DNA of 64,000 nucleotides from CAZBRS01 sp964494475 (GTDB lineage: Bacteria; Myxococcota_A; UBA9042; CAZBRS01): the NCBI GenBank assembly GCA_964494475.1, contig CAZBRS010000005.1:1-64000 (forward strand), written 5' to 3'. The translations under genes and the position numbers were made by a program. This document shows positions 1-9,526 of this stretch, one piece after another. The notes under the pieces are model-generated. The model was not told the DNA's origin and searched no databases. It saw nothing but the letters and a program-made list of their open reading frames with translations. Position 1 is the stretch's first letter. Every line of letters begins with the position of its first letter.

Positions 1-1
1 C

Positions 2-1636
<1,635 letters not shown>

Positions 1637-1670
1637 GCGCAGCGCCCCGCCGAAGGGCCCTCACCCCTCA

Positions 1671-1696
1671 CCCTCTCCCGCCCTGGCGGGAGAGGG
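1671..1696. repeat. Palindromic intergenic repeat, copy 1 (possible terminator)
   Basis: A perfect 12-bp inverted repeat (CCCTCTCCCGCC, 2-nt loop, then its complement) lies 34 bp after the stop of the MopE-like gene and is preceded by CCCTCACCCCTCA. It has no U-tract, so termination is inferred from its strength and its place between convergent genes. Confidence 0.6.
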
Positions 1697-1966
1697 CGTA
1701 CTGGGTCCGGGCACGGGGCGCCGGGAGCGGCCTGCCCGGCCGAGCGAGGACGCAGGCTTAGAGGAGGGGGCGGCCGGGGACGAGCGCTCGCGCTCGGTCC
1801 ACGGACTCCGGCGACCCAAGCCGCCCCGAGGCGCGCCGGCGGCAGGGCCGACGCCACGCGGGCCCGCTCGCAGGAGGAATGGCCCGCTCGCGGAGGCCCC
1901 GCTCCGCGCCGAGGGTTCCGCAGCCGGCCGGGCCGGCCGCGCCCGGCGCCGCTGGCCGACAGAACT

Positions 1967-1997
1967 CCCCTCTCCTGCCGTCCAGGCGGGAGAGGGG
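1967..1997. repeat. Palindromic intergenic repeat, copy 2, inverted relative to copy 1
   Basis: CCCCTCTCCTGCC and GGCGGGAGAGGGG pair with one G.T wobble over a 5-nt loop. The following GGGTGAGGGCTC is the reverse complement of the flank of copy 1, so the two are inverted copies of one intergenic repeat. It sits just beyond the stop of the methyltransferase gene. Confidence 0.6.
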
Positions 1998-2011
1998 GGG
2001 GTGAGGGCTCG

Positions 2012-3196
2012 TCAGCGCGGCTCGGGCGAAAGGCTCAGCGTCACCACCCACTCCCCGTGCGGCGTGTGGGGGAACTGGTCGACCCCGGTTACCGGCCCCG
2101 GCTCGTAGCCGAGCGCGACCAGAACGGCGCAGTCCGACACCAGGCTCAGGGCGAAGCACGACACGTAGACGAACGCTCGCGGGCGGGCTTCGACCGGCAG
2201 CGCGTCGAGGGCGTCGATCACCTTGCCGAGGCCCGATCGGGGAGGATCGGCCAGCACGGCGTCGGCCTCCTGCAGGCGCCGGAGCAGCTCGGCGTCGGCG
2301 CGCTGCAGATCGGCCCGCGCCACCTCGATCCGATCGGCCACGCCCGCCGCCTGGGCGCCCCGCTGCAGCCCGAACACCGCCAGCGGGTCGCTCTCGACCA
2401 CCACCACGGGCTCCGACGCGAGGAAAGCCAGCGGCAGCGTGAAGTTCCCGATGCCGGCGCCGAGCTCGAGCCAGCGCGCGGCCCCCAGCGCCCGCGCCCG
2501 GGCCTCGACCTCGGCCACCAACAACTGGTTGGCCGCCAGCGACGGCTGGGTGAAGCCGCCCACCGGCCCGAACAGCTGGTGGGGCACGGCAGGCCGCGCC
2601 CCGTCGATCCCCGAGCCGCTCACCCAGGTCTGGAACCAGGGCTCGAGCCTGGCGTGCTTCTCGAGCTTCAGCCGCTCCCCGTCGTCGACCACGGGCTTCC
2701 GGCGCTGGCCGGCCTCGACCAGCACGCCCTCGGCCAGGCGCCGGCGCAGCCAGTCGCCCTCGTCCAGCAGGCGCTTCACGTCTTCGTTGGCCGCATCGAG
2801 CCACACGCCGCGCCGCCCGTCGGGCCCCACGCGCAGGCGCAGCGACGCGCGCTCCAGGGGCAGGGGATCGGCCCGCAGGTGGCCCACGAAGGCCCGGAGG
2901 CCCGGCGCCAGGGCGGGGCAGGCCCCCACGTCGACCAGGTCGTCACCGCGGAGGCTCCAGAGCCCCAGGGTGGTCTTGCCGTCGACCCGCCGGAACGCCA
3001 GATCCGTACGATCGCGCAGCCCCCAGGAGCCGGCCGAGGCGATGGGCACCTCGGCCACCGACGCCTCGGGCAACCCCTCCTCGAGCCACAGGGCGCGGAA
3101 CGCCGCGCGCTTCTGCTCCAGTTGGTCCGGGTACGGCGCGTCGATCCACGGGCACCCGCCGCACGTCCCCGCGACCGCACAGGTCCACGTGCTCAT
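2012..3196 (-). CDS. TrmA/RlmD-family RNA (uracil-5-)-methyltransferase
   Basis: A SAM-dependent m5U methyltransferase of tRNA or 23S rRNA, 394 aa. Near the N-terminus C6-x5-C12-x2-C15 (CGGCPW) plus a later Cys (VGACPA) matches the [4Fe-4S] ligand pattern of the RumA/RlmD family. There is no room for an N-terminal TRAM domain. The catalytic region reads YVSCFALSL, where SCNPxTL is usual, and ends with DQFPHTPHGEWV, close to the canonical DxFPxTxHVE. The start chosen is the ATG before STWTC, and GGCGGAG lies immediately upstream with short spacing. An ATG 6 codons earlier is possible. It follows tex by 67 bp on the same strand and is probably cotranscribed. Target uracil is unknown. Confidence 0.88.
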   Translation of the reverse strand: MSTWTCAVAGTCGGCPWIDAPYPDQLEQKRAAFRALWLEEGLPEASVAEVPIASAGSWGLRDRTDLAFRRVDGKTTLGLWSLRGDDLVDVGACPALAPGLRAFVGHLRADPLPLERASLRLRVGPDGRRGVWLDAANEDVKRLLDEGDWLRRRLAEGVLVEAGQRRKPVVDDGERLKLEKHARLEPWFQTWVSGSGIDGARPAVPHQLFGPVGGFTQPSLAANQLLVAEVEARARALGAARWLELGAGIGNFTLPLAFLASEPVVVVESDPLAVFGLQRGAQAAGVADRIEVARADLQRADAELLRRLQEADAVLADPPRSGLGKVIDALDALPVEARPRAFVYVSCFALSLVSDCAVLVALGYEPGPVTGVDQFPHTPHGEWVVTLSLSPEPR

Positions 3197-3263
3197 CTCC
3201 GCCCCCCGCATCCGCGCGCCGAGATACGGGAACGTTTGAAACCTTGCGTGCAATGGCTGCGTT

Positions 3264-5438
3264 TCATCCCGGCTTCGCTCCCAACCCCTTGGCCGACAAC
3301 GAGATGCGGCGGCGCGCGAGGTCGACCTCGAGCACCCGCACCGTGATCCGCTGACCCGCGTGCACCACCTCGGCCGGGTCACGCACGAAACGGTCGGCGA
3401 TCTGGCTCACGTGCACCAGCCCGTCCTGGTGCACGCCCACATCGACGAAGGCGCCGAAGGCGGTCACGTTGGTCACCACGCCCTCCAGCACCATGTCCTT
3501 GCACAAATCCTCCAGGCTCGTCACGTCGTCGCGGAACGCCGGCGCCTCGAAGGCCTCGCGCGGATCGCGTCCGGGCTTCTTCAGCTCGGCCGCGATGTCC
3601 TGGAGCGTGGGCTCGCCCACGTCGCCCGATACGTAACGCCCCAGCGGGATGCGATCGACCACCTCGGCCGCGCCCACCAGCCGGGGGAGCGGCAGCCCCA
3701 GGTCCGCGGCCATGCGCTCCACGAGGGCATAGCGCTCCGGGTGCACGGCCGAGGCGTCGAGGGGGTTCTTCGCGCCGCGCACGCGCAGGAAGCCCGCCGC
3801 CTGCTCGAAGGCGCGCGGCCCCAGGCCCTTGACCTTCTTCAGCTCCGCGCGCGCCACGAACGGGCCCTCGGCCTCGCGCCGGGCCACGATGGCCTTCGCG
3901 AGGTTCGGCCCGATGCCGGCCACGTGGGCGAGCAGCGCGGCGCTGGCCGTGTTCAGCTCGACCCCCACGCGGTTCACGACCGAGACCACCACGTCGCTGA
4001 GCTTCTTCGCCAGCAGCTTCTGGTCGACGTCGTGCTGGTACTGCCCCACGCCGATGGCCTTGGGCTCGACCTTCACGAGCTCGGCCAGGGGGTCTTGCAG
4101 GCGCCGCGCGATCGAGATGGCGCCGCGGATCGTGAGATCGAGGTCCGGGAACTCGGCGCGCGCCGCGTCCGACGCGCTGTACACGCTGGCCCCGGCCTCG
4201 CTGACCGACACGACCATCACCTCGCCGCGCCCGGCCTCCTTCAGCGTCTTCCGCGCGAAGGCCTCGGTCTCGCGGCCGGCCGTTCCGTTCCCGACCGCGA
4301 TCGCGTGGGGGCCGTGCTTCGCCACGAACGCCGCGAACTCCCGCGCCGCCCTGGCCGGATCGGCGGTGTGCGGGTAGATGGTGAGGGTGCCGAGGAAGCG
4401 CCCGGTGGCGTCGACGGCCGCGCACTTGCAGCCGGTGCGGAGCCCCGGGTCCACGCCCACCACGGGCCGCCCGCCGAAGGGCGCCGCCAGCAGCAGGTGC
4501 CCCAGGTTCAGGGCGAAGACCGCGATGGCCGTCTCGTCGGCGCGCTCCTTCAACCCCTCGTGCACCTCGCGCTCGAGGCTGGGCGCCAGCAGTCGCGAGA
4601 GGCCGTCCTGCACCGCGGCCTCCAGCAGGGCGGCGAAGGGCGTGCGCGCCGCGTGGCCCGCCACGCGCAGGAGCCCCGGCACGAGCACGGCCTCGTCGAC
4701 GCCGATGGCCAGCGACAGCACGCCCTCGGCCTCGCCCCGGCGCATGGCCAGGTAGCGATGCGACGGCACGCGCGAGACCGGCTCGCGGTGCTCGTAGTAG
4801 TCCTCGAACGCCGTGCGCCCCTCGGGCGCCTTGCGGGCCTTCTTCGACTCCAGCAGCCCGGTGCGCCGGAAGGCCTCGCGGGCCAACGAACGCACGCGCG
4901 CGTCCTCGGCCACGTGCTCGGCCACGATGTCGCAGGCGCCCGCCAGCGCGGCGTCGACGTCCGGCACCTCCTTCGCGGCGCTCACGAAGGCCCGGGCCTC
5001 GTCGCGCGGGCTCCCGACCCGCGGCTGGGCCAGGATCCGGAGCGCCAGCGCCTCGAGGCCGCGCTCGCGAGCCACGGTGGCGCGCGTGCGGCGCTTGGGG
5101 CGGAAGGGCAGGTACAGATCCTCCAGCTCGGCCTTGGTGCCGGCCGCGGCCAGCCGTGCCGCCAGCTCGGGCGTCAGCTTGCCCTGCTCCGCGATCGACG
5201 CCACGACGGCCGCCCGCCGCTCCTCCAGCTCGCGCACGTAGCCGGCGCGCTCCTCGATGGCGCGGATCTGCACCTCGTCGAGGCTGCCGGTGGCCTCCTT
5301 GCGGTAGCGCGCGATGAAGGGCACGGTGCAGCCCTCGCCGAGCAGGCGAAGGACGGTGGCCACGCCGGCGCCCGGCAGGCCCGTCTCGGCGGCCACGCGG
5401 GGCACCGGGTCGAAGGCGACCTCGACAGCTTCGTTCAC
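3264..5438 (-). CDS. tex: Tex family S1 RNA-binding protein
   Basis: 724 aa, close to the usual Tex/YhgF length (about 720-780). All the family modules are present in order: an N-terminal helical region (GCTVPFIARYRKEATG), a YqgF/RNase H-like domain (VGVDPGLRTGCK), helix-hairpin-helix motifs (AGIGPNLAKAIV and KGLGPRAFEQAAG) and a C-terminal S1 domain (VTAFGAFVDVGVHQDGLVHVS). The family binds nucleic acid and is linked to transcription and RNA quality control. It is the first gene of a minus-strand pair with the m5U methyltransferase and is divergent from the SDR gene, with a spacer under 80 bp. Confidence 0.95.
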   Translation of the reverse strand: MNEAVEVAFDPVPRVAAETGLPGAGVATVLRLLGEGCTVPFIARYRKEATGSLDEVQIRAIEERAGYVRELEERRAAVVASIAEQGKLTPELAARLAAAGTKAELEDLYLPFRPKRRTRATVARERGLEALALRILAQPRVGSPRDEARAFVSAAKEVPDVDAALAGACDIVAEHVAEDARVRSLAREAFRRTGLLESKKARKAPEGRTAFEDYYEHREPVSRVPSHRYLAMRRGEAEGVLSLAIGVDEAVLVPGLLRVAGHAARTPFAALLEAAVQDGLSRLLAPSLEREVHEGLKERADETAIAVFALNLGHLLLAAPFGGRPVVGVDPGLRTGCKCAAVDATGRFLGTLTIYPHTADPARAAREFAAFVAKHGPHAIAVGNGTAGRETEAFARKTLKEAGRGEVMVVSVSEAGASVYSASDAARAEFPDLDLTIRGAISIARRLQDPLAELVKVEPKAIGVGQYQHDVDQKLLAKKLSDVVVSVVNRVGVELNTASAALLAHVAGIGPNLAKAIVARREAEGPFVARAELKKVKGLGPRAFEQAAGFLRVRGAKNPLDASAVHPERYALVERMAADLGLPLPRLVGAAEVVDRIPLGRYVSGDVGEPTLQDIAAELKKPGRDPREAFEAPAFRDDVTSLEDLCKDMVLEGVVTNVTAFGAFVDVGVHQDGLVHVSQIADRFVRDPAEVVHAGQRITVRVLEVDLARRRISLSAKGLGAKPG

Positions 5439-5515
5439 GAAGGGCTCCGGACGGTTGCAGCGGCCGACGGTAGCCGGTAATGTCGCGGGCGTCCAGCCAA
5501 CGACGGGAGGAGCCC

Positions 5516-6283
5516 ATGCCCCGAACCCTCGACGACCTGACCGTCCTCGTGACCGGCGCCACCTCGGGCTTCGGCGAGGCCATCGCCCGGCGCTTCGCCG
5601 CCGAGGGCGCCCGGCTGGTGCTCACGGGCCGCCGCGCCCTGCGCTTGCAGGCCCTGGTCGACGCGCTCGACGTGCCGGCCCTGGCCCTGGCCTTCGATCT
5701 CACCGACAAGGCCGCACTCGAGGAGTCCCTCGCCGAGCTGCCCGCCGAGTTCGCGGCCATCGACGTGCTGGTCAACAACGCCGGCCTCGCCCTCGGCCTC
5801 GAGCCGGCCCAGAAGGCCAGCCTCGACGACTGGGAGACCATGATCGCCACGAACTGCCGCGCCCTCGTGCACCTCACGCGCCGCGTCCTGCCCGGCATGG
5901 TCGAGCGCGGCAGCGGCCACATCGTGAACGTCGGCTCCATCGCCGGCGACTGGCCCTACCCCGGAGGCAACGTCTACGGCGCCACCAAGGCCTTCGTGAA
6001 GCAGTTCTCGCTGGGCCTGCGCGCCGACCTGATGGGCACCGGCGTACGCGTCACCAACCTCGAGCCCGGCATGGCCGAGACCGAGTTCAGCCTGGTGCGC
6101 TTCCACGGCGACGCCGAGAAGGCCAACAAGGTCTACGCGGGCGTGCAGCCCCTCACGGGCGCCGACGTGGCCGAGGCCGTGTGCTGGGTGGTGTCGCAGC
6201 CCCCGCACGTGAACGTGAGCCGGCTCGAGCTCATGCCCACGGCGCAGGCGGTCGTGGGGGCTACGGTGGCGCGGCGGGGGTAG
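5516..6283 (+). CDS. SDR family NADP-dependent oxidoreductase, YdfG-like
   Basis: 255 aa, a classical short-chain dehydrogenase. It has the nucleotide motif TGATSGFG at the N-terminus, VNNAG after strand 4, a catalytic Ser in VGSIAG and the YGATK active-site Tyr/Lys pair. The tail VQPLTGADVAEAV resembles E. coli YdfG, which oxidises 3-hydroxy acids such as L-allo-threonine and serine. The substrate here is inferred only by that resemblance. The ATG at 5516 is preferred over one 36 bp upstream because GGGAGGAG lies 5 bp before it. Confidence 0.9.
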   Translation: MPRTLDDLTVLVTGATSGFGEAIARRFAAEGARLVLTGRRALRLQALVDALDVPALALAFDLTDKAALEESLAELPAEFAAIDVLVNNAGLALGLEPAQKASLDDWETMIATNCRALVHLTRRVLPGMVERGSGHIVNVGSIAGDWPYPGGNVYGATKAFVKQFSLGLRADLMGTGVRVTNLEPGMAETEFSLVRFHGDAEKANKVYAGVQPLTGADVAEAVCWVVSQPPHVNVSRLELMPTAQAVVGATVARRG

Positions 6284-6284
6284 T

Positions 6285-6319
6285 TGTACAGATTGAAGGT
6301 TGAACTTTCAATTTGCACA
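6285..6319. promoter_or_regulatory. AT-rich palindrome TTGAAnGTTnAACnTTCAA type
   Basis: TGTACAGATTGAAGGTT and AACTTTCAATTTGCACA are inverted over a single base, with 14 of 17 positions matching. The core resembles MarR-type operator palindromes, but the site lies 2 bp after the SDR stop, between converging genes. It may act as a terminator or be a remnant. It is markedly more AT-rich than its surroundings. Confidence 0.4.
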
Positions 6320-6364
6320 GAGCCGGCGATTCACCAATGACATCAACCTGTTTTTCCATGCCCG

Positions 6365-6670
6365 TCATCCGCCAGCGTTGCTGACGGAAACTCCCAGTCC
6401 AGCCAGTCGTCGAACCAGGTGATTGCGCCCCTCGACCGTCAGCACGAACCGATCCCCATGGGCCTCGAGCCAACCGCCGTCAATGAGCGTTCCCGCGGCT
6501 TCTCCGACGGCCCCGGCAAGGCCCGCAGCAAGGCCAAGTCGGTGCGCCAGTTCTTCCGCCGTACGACCTGCGACACCCACCGCGTAGAGCAAGCAAAGGG
6601 TCTCGATGTCAGCTCGCGACGGACCGCTAGGCTTGTCCTCGTCGTGTGCTACGCCGTGATAGTTGGCCAT
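6365..6670 (-). CDS. Small winged-helix-like hypothetical protein
   Basis: 101 aa, not assigned to a named family. The order of elements (short helix SRADIETLCLLYAVG, then TAEELAHRLGLA, then LIDGGWLEAHGDRFVLTVEGRNHL) resembles a winged helix-turn-helix with a C-terminal wing and a 'T.eG..l' ending, so DNA binding is plausible. It starts 33 bp after the helicase stop with a clear Shine-Dalgarno (GGGAGG), as the last gene of the three-gene minus-strand operon. It could regulate the module or be a cofactor of the helicase. Confidence 0.65.
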   Translation of the reverse strand: MANYHGVAHDEDKPSGPSRADIETLCLLYAVGVAGRTAEELAHRLGLAAGLAGAVGEAAGTLIDGGWLEAHGDRFVLTVEGRNHLVRRLAGLGVSVSNAGG

Positions 6671-6703
6671 GACCGTTCCCTCCCACCGTCGTTCCCGACA
6701 CGA

Positions 6704-9526
6704 TCACATCGTTGCGGCTCGGCTCTGTCGCCGACTGTCCTCGGCGATCTGCCCGTCATAGGCCTCGATGATGCGGGCGAGCAGGCTCATGAGCGGTCTC
6801 GGCCGACCGTCGACGGCCCGCTCGAACGCCCGGCGATCGCTACGCGCATCGGCCGCCTCGCGCAGGTAGGCGTCGATGTCACCGACGAGGAAGAGGCCCT
6901 TCATGGCGCGGGTGAGAGCCACGTTCCAGCGCTTCGGCATGTCGAAGAACGGCGTCGCGCGATTGCGGACGAGGCTGACGAACACGAAGTCGGCCTCCCG
7001 TCCCTGGCACCGGTCCAAGGTACTGGCCTCGACGACGAGGTTGTCGAGGAGTCCCTGCAAGCGCAGCTTCTTGATCGTTTCGCCCAACAACGTCTCCTGC
7101 TGGCTATACGGCGTGATGAGCATGATGCTCGGGCCCCGGCTCCTGGCCACCTCGGCCCCGTTCAGATTGCCCAACATGCGGAAGATCACGTCGACCTCGC
7201 GCGGGTTCGATTCGCCGTTCCCCTCGGCTTCGACCTGGACGAGGCTCACCCTGCAACCACCAGCATTCTCGTCCCTGCCGTCGATCAATGCCTCTCCGAA
7301 GTAGAACAACTCCCGCGGGACGACGGACAGGCTGGGGTGCATCCGGTATTGCTTCTTGAGCGTGCCGACGAAGGGCTTCACCGCCGCCCAGAGAGCGGGT
7401 TGCGAAACGCTCGCGAGCTCGCGCAGGGGCGTGGTGTCAAATCGATCCGCGGGGATCCCGGTCAGCCAGTCGTAGACCGAAATGGCATTAACGGCGTATC
7501 TCTCGGCGATCGCGTCGATCAGCCTCGAACGCACACGGGCGGACGGAAGCTGCGCTTCGGGAGTGGTCTGCAGTGCCTCGATCACCGCGTCCGTAGGCAG
7601 GTAGGATCGAATCCCGTTCCGGAACGTCAACAGGCGCAGTTTCTGCCCTGCACGCAGGCTCCAGGGCTGGGCGTGGTAAACGTTGAAGCAATTCTCGAAG
7701 AGCATCGCCTGGGCGCGATACCGGGCCTCCACCAGTCGCATCCCACTCGCGACGGCGGGCCGCTCGACGCGCAGCCCGCGCTGAGCCAGGACGCGCAGGG
7801 ACCCGTCTCGATCGGGGGCATGCGTACGGTCGCTGCGGCGAACGGGCGAGAGCCGCGTGAACGCCTCGTCCCGCTCCTCGGGCCGGCAAACGATGATCCC
7901 GTCGCCCCGGGCGTCCTGGAGGGTCGTGATGGGGGGCAGGTTGTCGGGCTTGACCTCGGCCAGATGCCGTTGAATCGCCGCTGCGGTTCGCACCGGGTCC
8001 GAAGACAGCACGAGGAACCGCTCTTCGCGCCGGGCCGCGGGGTGTACCTTCTCCAGCAGAGCACCGACGGAGCAGACGAGTTCGAGTTGCGGATCGAGGA
8101 TATCGTCCAGGGTCGCCGCGTTCTCCTCGCAGTTGTTGAAGGGCGGCAGTTGCTCGGGATCGCCGACCAGCACCCATCGCCGCGCCTTGACCGCGATGGC
8201 CAGGAACTCCGGCAGCGTCATCTTCGACACCTCATCGACGAGCAGGAGGTCGAAGCTGCCGGGCTCTGCGAGCCCCACAGGCTCGTACGACAGGATACCG
8301 ATCGGCGTCCCGCAAATGACGTCGTGTACGGCGGCGACGGCCAGGGAGATCGGCGCGCGGCCGGACGACTTCTTGTTCTCGATGGCGAACAACCGGGCGG
8401 CGAAGGGGACCGTCTCCGAGAGGCGCTGCTCGATACGACGCGCGATGGCGGCACCGCGAAGCTGCCGCTTCTTCCCGATCCAGTACTCGAGCGCCCGCGC
8501 CGACAGCTTCTTCGTGCGCGCGGCGTATCGCACCGGCAGGCTTCGCGGGTCGAGAACGTCGTGCGCATCCCCGTGGCGGGGGACCAGCTTCTCGACTACG
8601 TTGTCCACCGCGACGTGCGTCGGGGACACTACGAGGACGCGCTCCCCACGGGCGAGCGAACGGCGGATGATGCCCGTGATCACCGTGGTCTTGCCGGAGC
8701 CGGGGGGGCCCTGGATGACCGCGAAGTGCGGCGTGGTCAGGGCCTTGCGGATGCACTCCGACTGGAACTCGTCGAGGCGCTCGTCGGGGAAGGGCCCGTC
8801 GATGGCGCCTTCCTGCCCGTCCGCAGGGGAAGCTGGCAGGCAACGGGCTTCGGAGAGCCCGACCAGAACGCGGAGCGGGGCCAGAGGCCCGTCGTCGGCG
8901 CCGCCTTCAATCGCGGACAAGCCGGCCAGTTGACGTTCGAGCTGGACCAGGTTGGGGACGATGGCGACATGGCGCAGACTGCCGCGGCCCTGCGGTGCCT
9001 CGGCTACGGTCAACTCGACGACCCGCTGGCTCCCCCCCACGTTCTCCTTCTTGTACACCACCAACTCGGCGACTTCGGGCCGCGGATCGAGCGCCAGGAA
9101 CTCCCGCGGCGATCGCTCGAGAAGACGTCGCTGCTCCTCGGTGAGGAACGTGACGTGGCCCTCGATCATGTTTTCCACCGCCTCGACGATCTCCTTCTCA
9201 CGGCCACGCCACAGGTCGTCGTAGTCGATGGCGATCTTCACCGCGCACGTACCGTCGTCGGGGTCTTCCCGCCAGGCCGGTGCCGACCGGGACGCGGAAC
9301 GCGCTGGCGCAAACGCCGAAGCCGACCTCTGGAGCAGGCCGAAGACGTCCGAGGGCGCGTCAGCGTCGGGCTGCGCGTCGTCGATGACCGGCGCATCGCC
9401 GATCGCGGCGATGATCGGTCGCTCGAGGAGCCGCTCGAGCTTCGCGTTGAGACTGGCGCGGATGGCGGGTGCCAGGTTCCTGGCAGGTGTCGGCTCGGGT
9501 CCGCGCTCCGAAACGTCAAGAGACAT
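6704..9526 (-). CDS. UPF1/DNA2-like superfamily 1 helicase
   Basis: 940 aa. SF1B helicase motifs are all present: Walker A GPPGSGKT at about residue 273, motif Ia VVSPTHVAVDNVV, Walker B LLLVDEVSK at about 430, motif III VGDPEQLPPF, motif IV KKQYRMHPSL, motif V ASTLDRCQGREAD and motif VI WNVALTRAMKG at about 867. The Walker B third residue is Val, not Ala, as is common in UPF1-like proteins. A long insertion lies between motifs II/III and IV. The start chosen is the ATG at 9526, with AGGAGGGG upstream. It overlaps the end of the DUF2325-like gene by 11 bp, so the two are translationally coupled. The family unwinds RNA or DNA and appears in several phage-defence systems. The substrate here is unknown. 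Confidence 0.9.
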   Translation of the reverse strand: MSLDVSERGPEPTPARNLAPAIRASLNAKLERLLERPIIAAIGDAPVIDDAQPDADAPSDVFGLLQRSASAFAPARSASRSAPAWREDPDDGTCAVKIAIDYDDLWRGREKEIVEAVENMIEGHVTFLTEEQRRLLERSPREFLALDPRPEVAELVVYKKENVGGSQRVVELTVAEAPQGRGSLRHVAIVPNLVQLERQLAGLSAIEGGADDGPLAPLRVLVGLSEARCLPASPADGQEGAIDGPFPDERLDEFQSECIRKALTTPHFAVIQGPPGSGKTTVITGIIRRSLARGERVLVVSPTHVAVDNVVEKLVPRHGDAHDVLDPRSLPVRYAARTKKLSARALEYWIGKKRQLRGAAIARRIEQRLSETVPFAARLFAIENKKSSGRAPISLAVAAVHDVICGTPIGILSYEPVGLAEPGSFDLLLVDEVSKMTLPEFLAIAVKARRWVLVGDPEQLPPFNNCEENAATLDDILDPQLELVCSVGALLEKVHPAARREERFLVLSSDPVRTAAAIQRHLAEVKPDNLPPITTLQDARGDGIIVCRPEERDEAFTRLSPVRRSDRTHAPDRDGSLRVLAQRGLRVERPAVASGMRLVEARYRAQAMLFENCFNVYHAQPWSLRAGQKLRLLTFRNGIRSYLPTDAVIEALQTTPEAQLPSARVRSRLIDAIAERYAVNAISVYDWLTGIPADRFDTTPLRELASVSQPALWAAVKPFVGTLKKQYRMHPSLSVVPRELFYFGEALIDGRDENAGGCRVSLVQVEAEGNGESNPREVDVIFRMLGNLNGAEVARSRGPSIMLITPYSQQETLLGETIKKLRLQGLLDNLVVEASTLDRCQGREADFVFVSLVRNRATPFFDMPKRWNVALTRAMKGLFLVGDIDAYLREAADARSDRRAFERAVDGRPRPLMSLLARIIEAYDGQIAEDSRRQSRAATM

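Larger units (their letters stand above)
1637..2011. other. Intergenic region between convergent genes
   Basis: This 375-bp region separates two genes that converge on it. It holds two inverted copies of a palindromic repeat near its ends. The central part (about 1700-1960) is very GC-rich, and I see no convincing coding frame or RNA gene in it. Confidence 0.6.
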
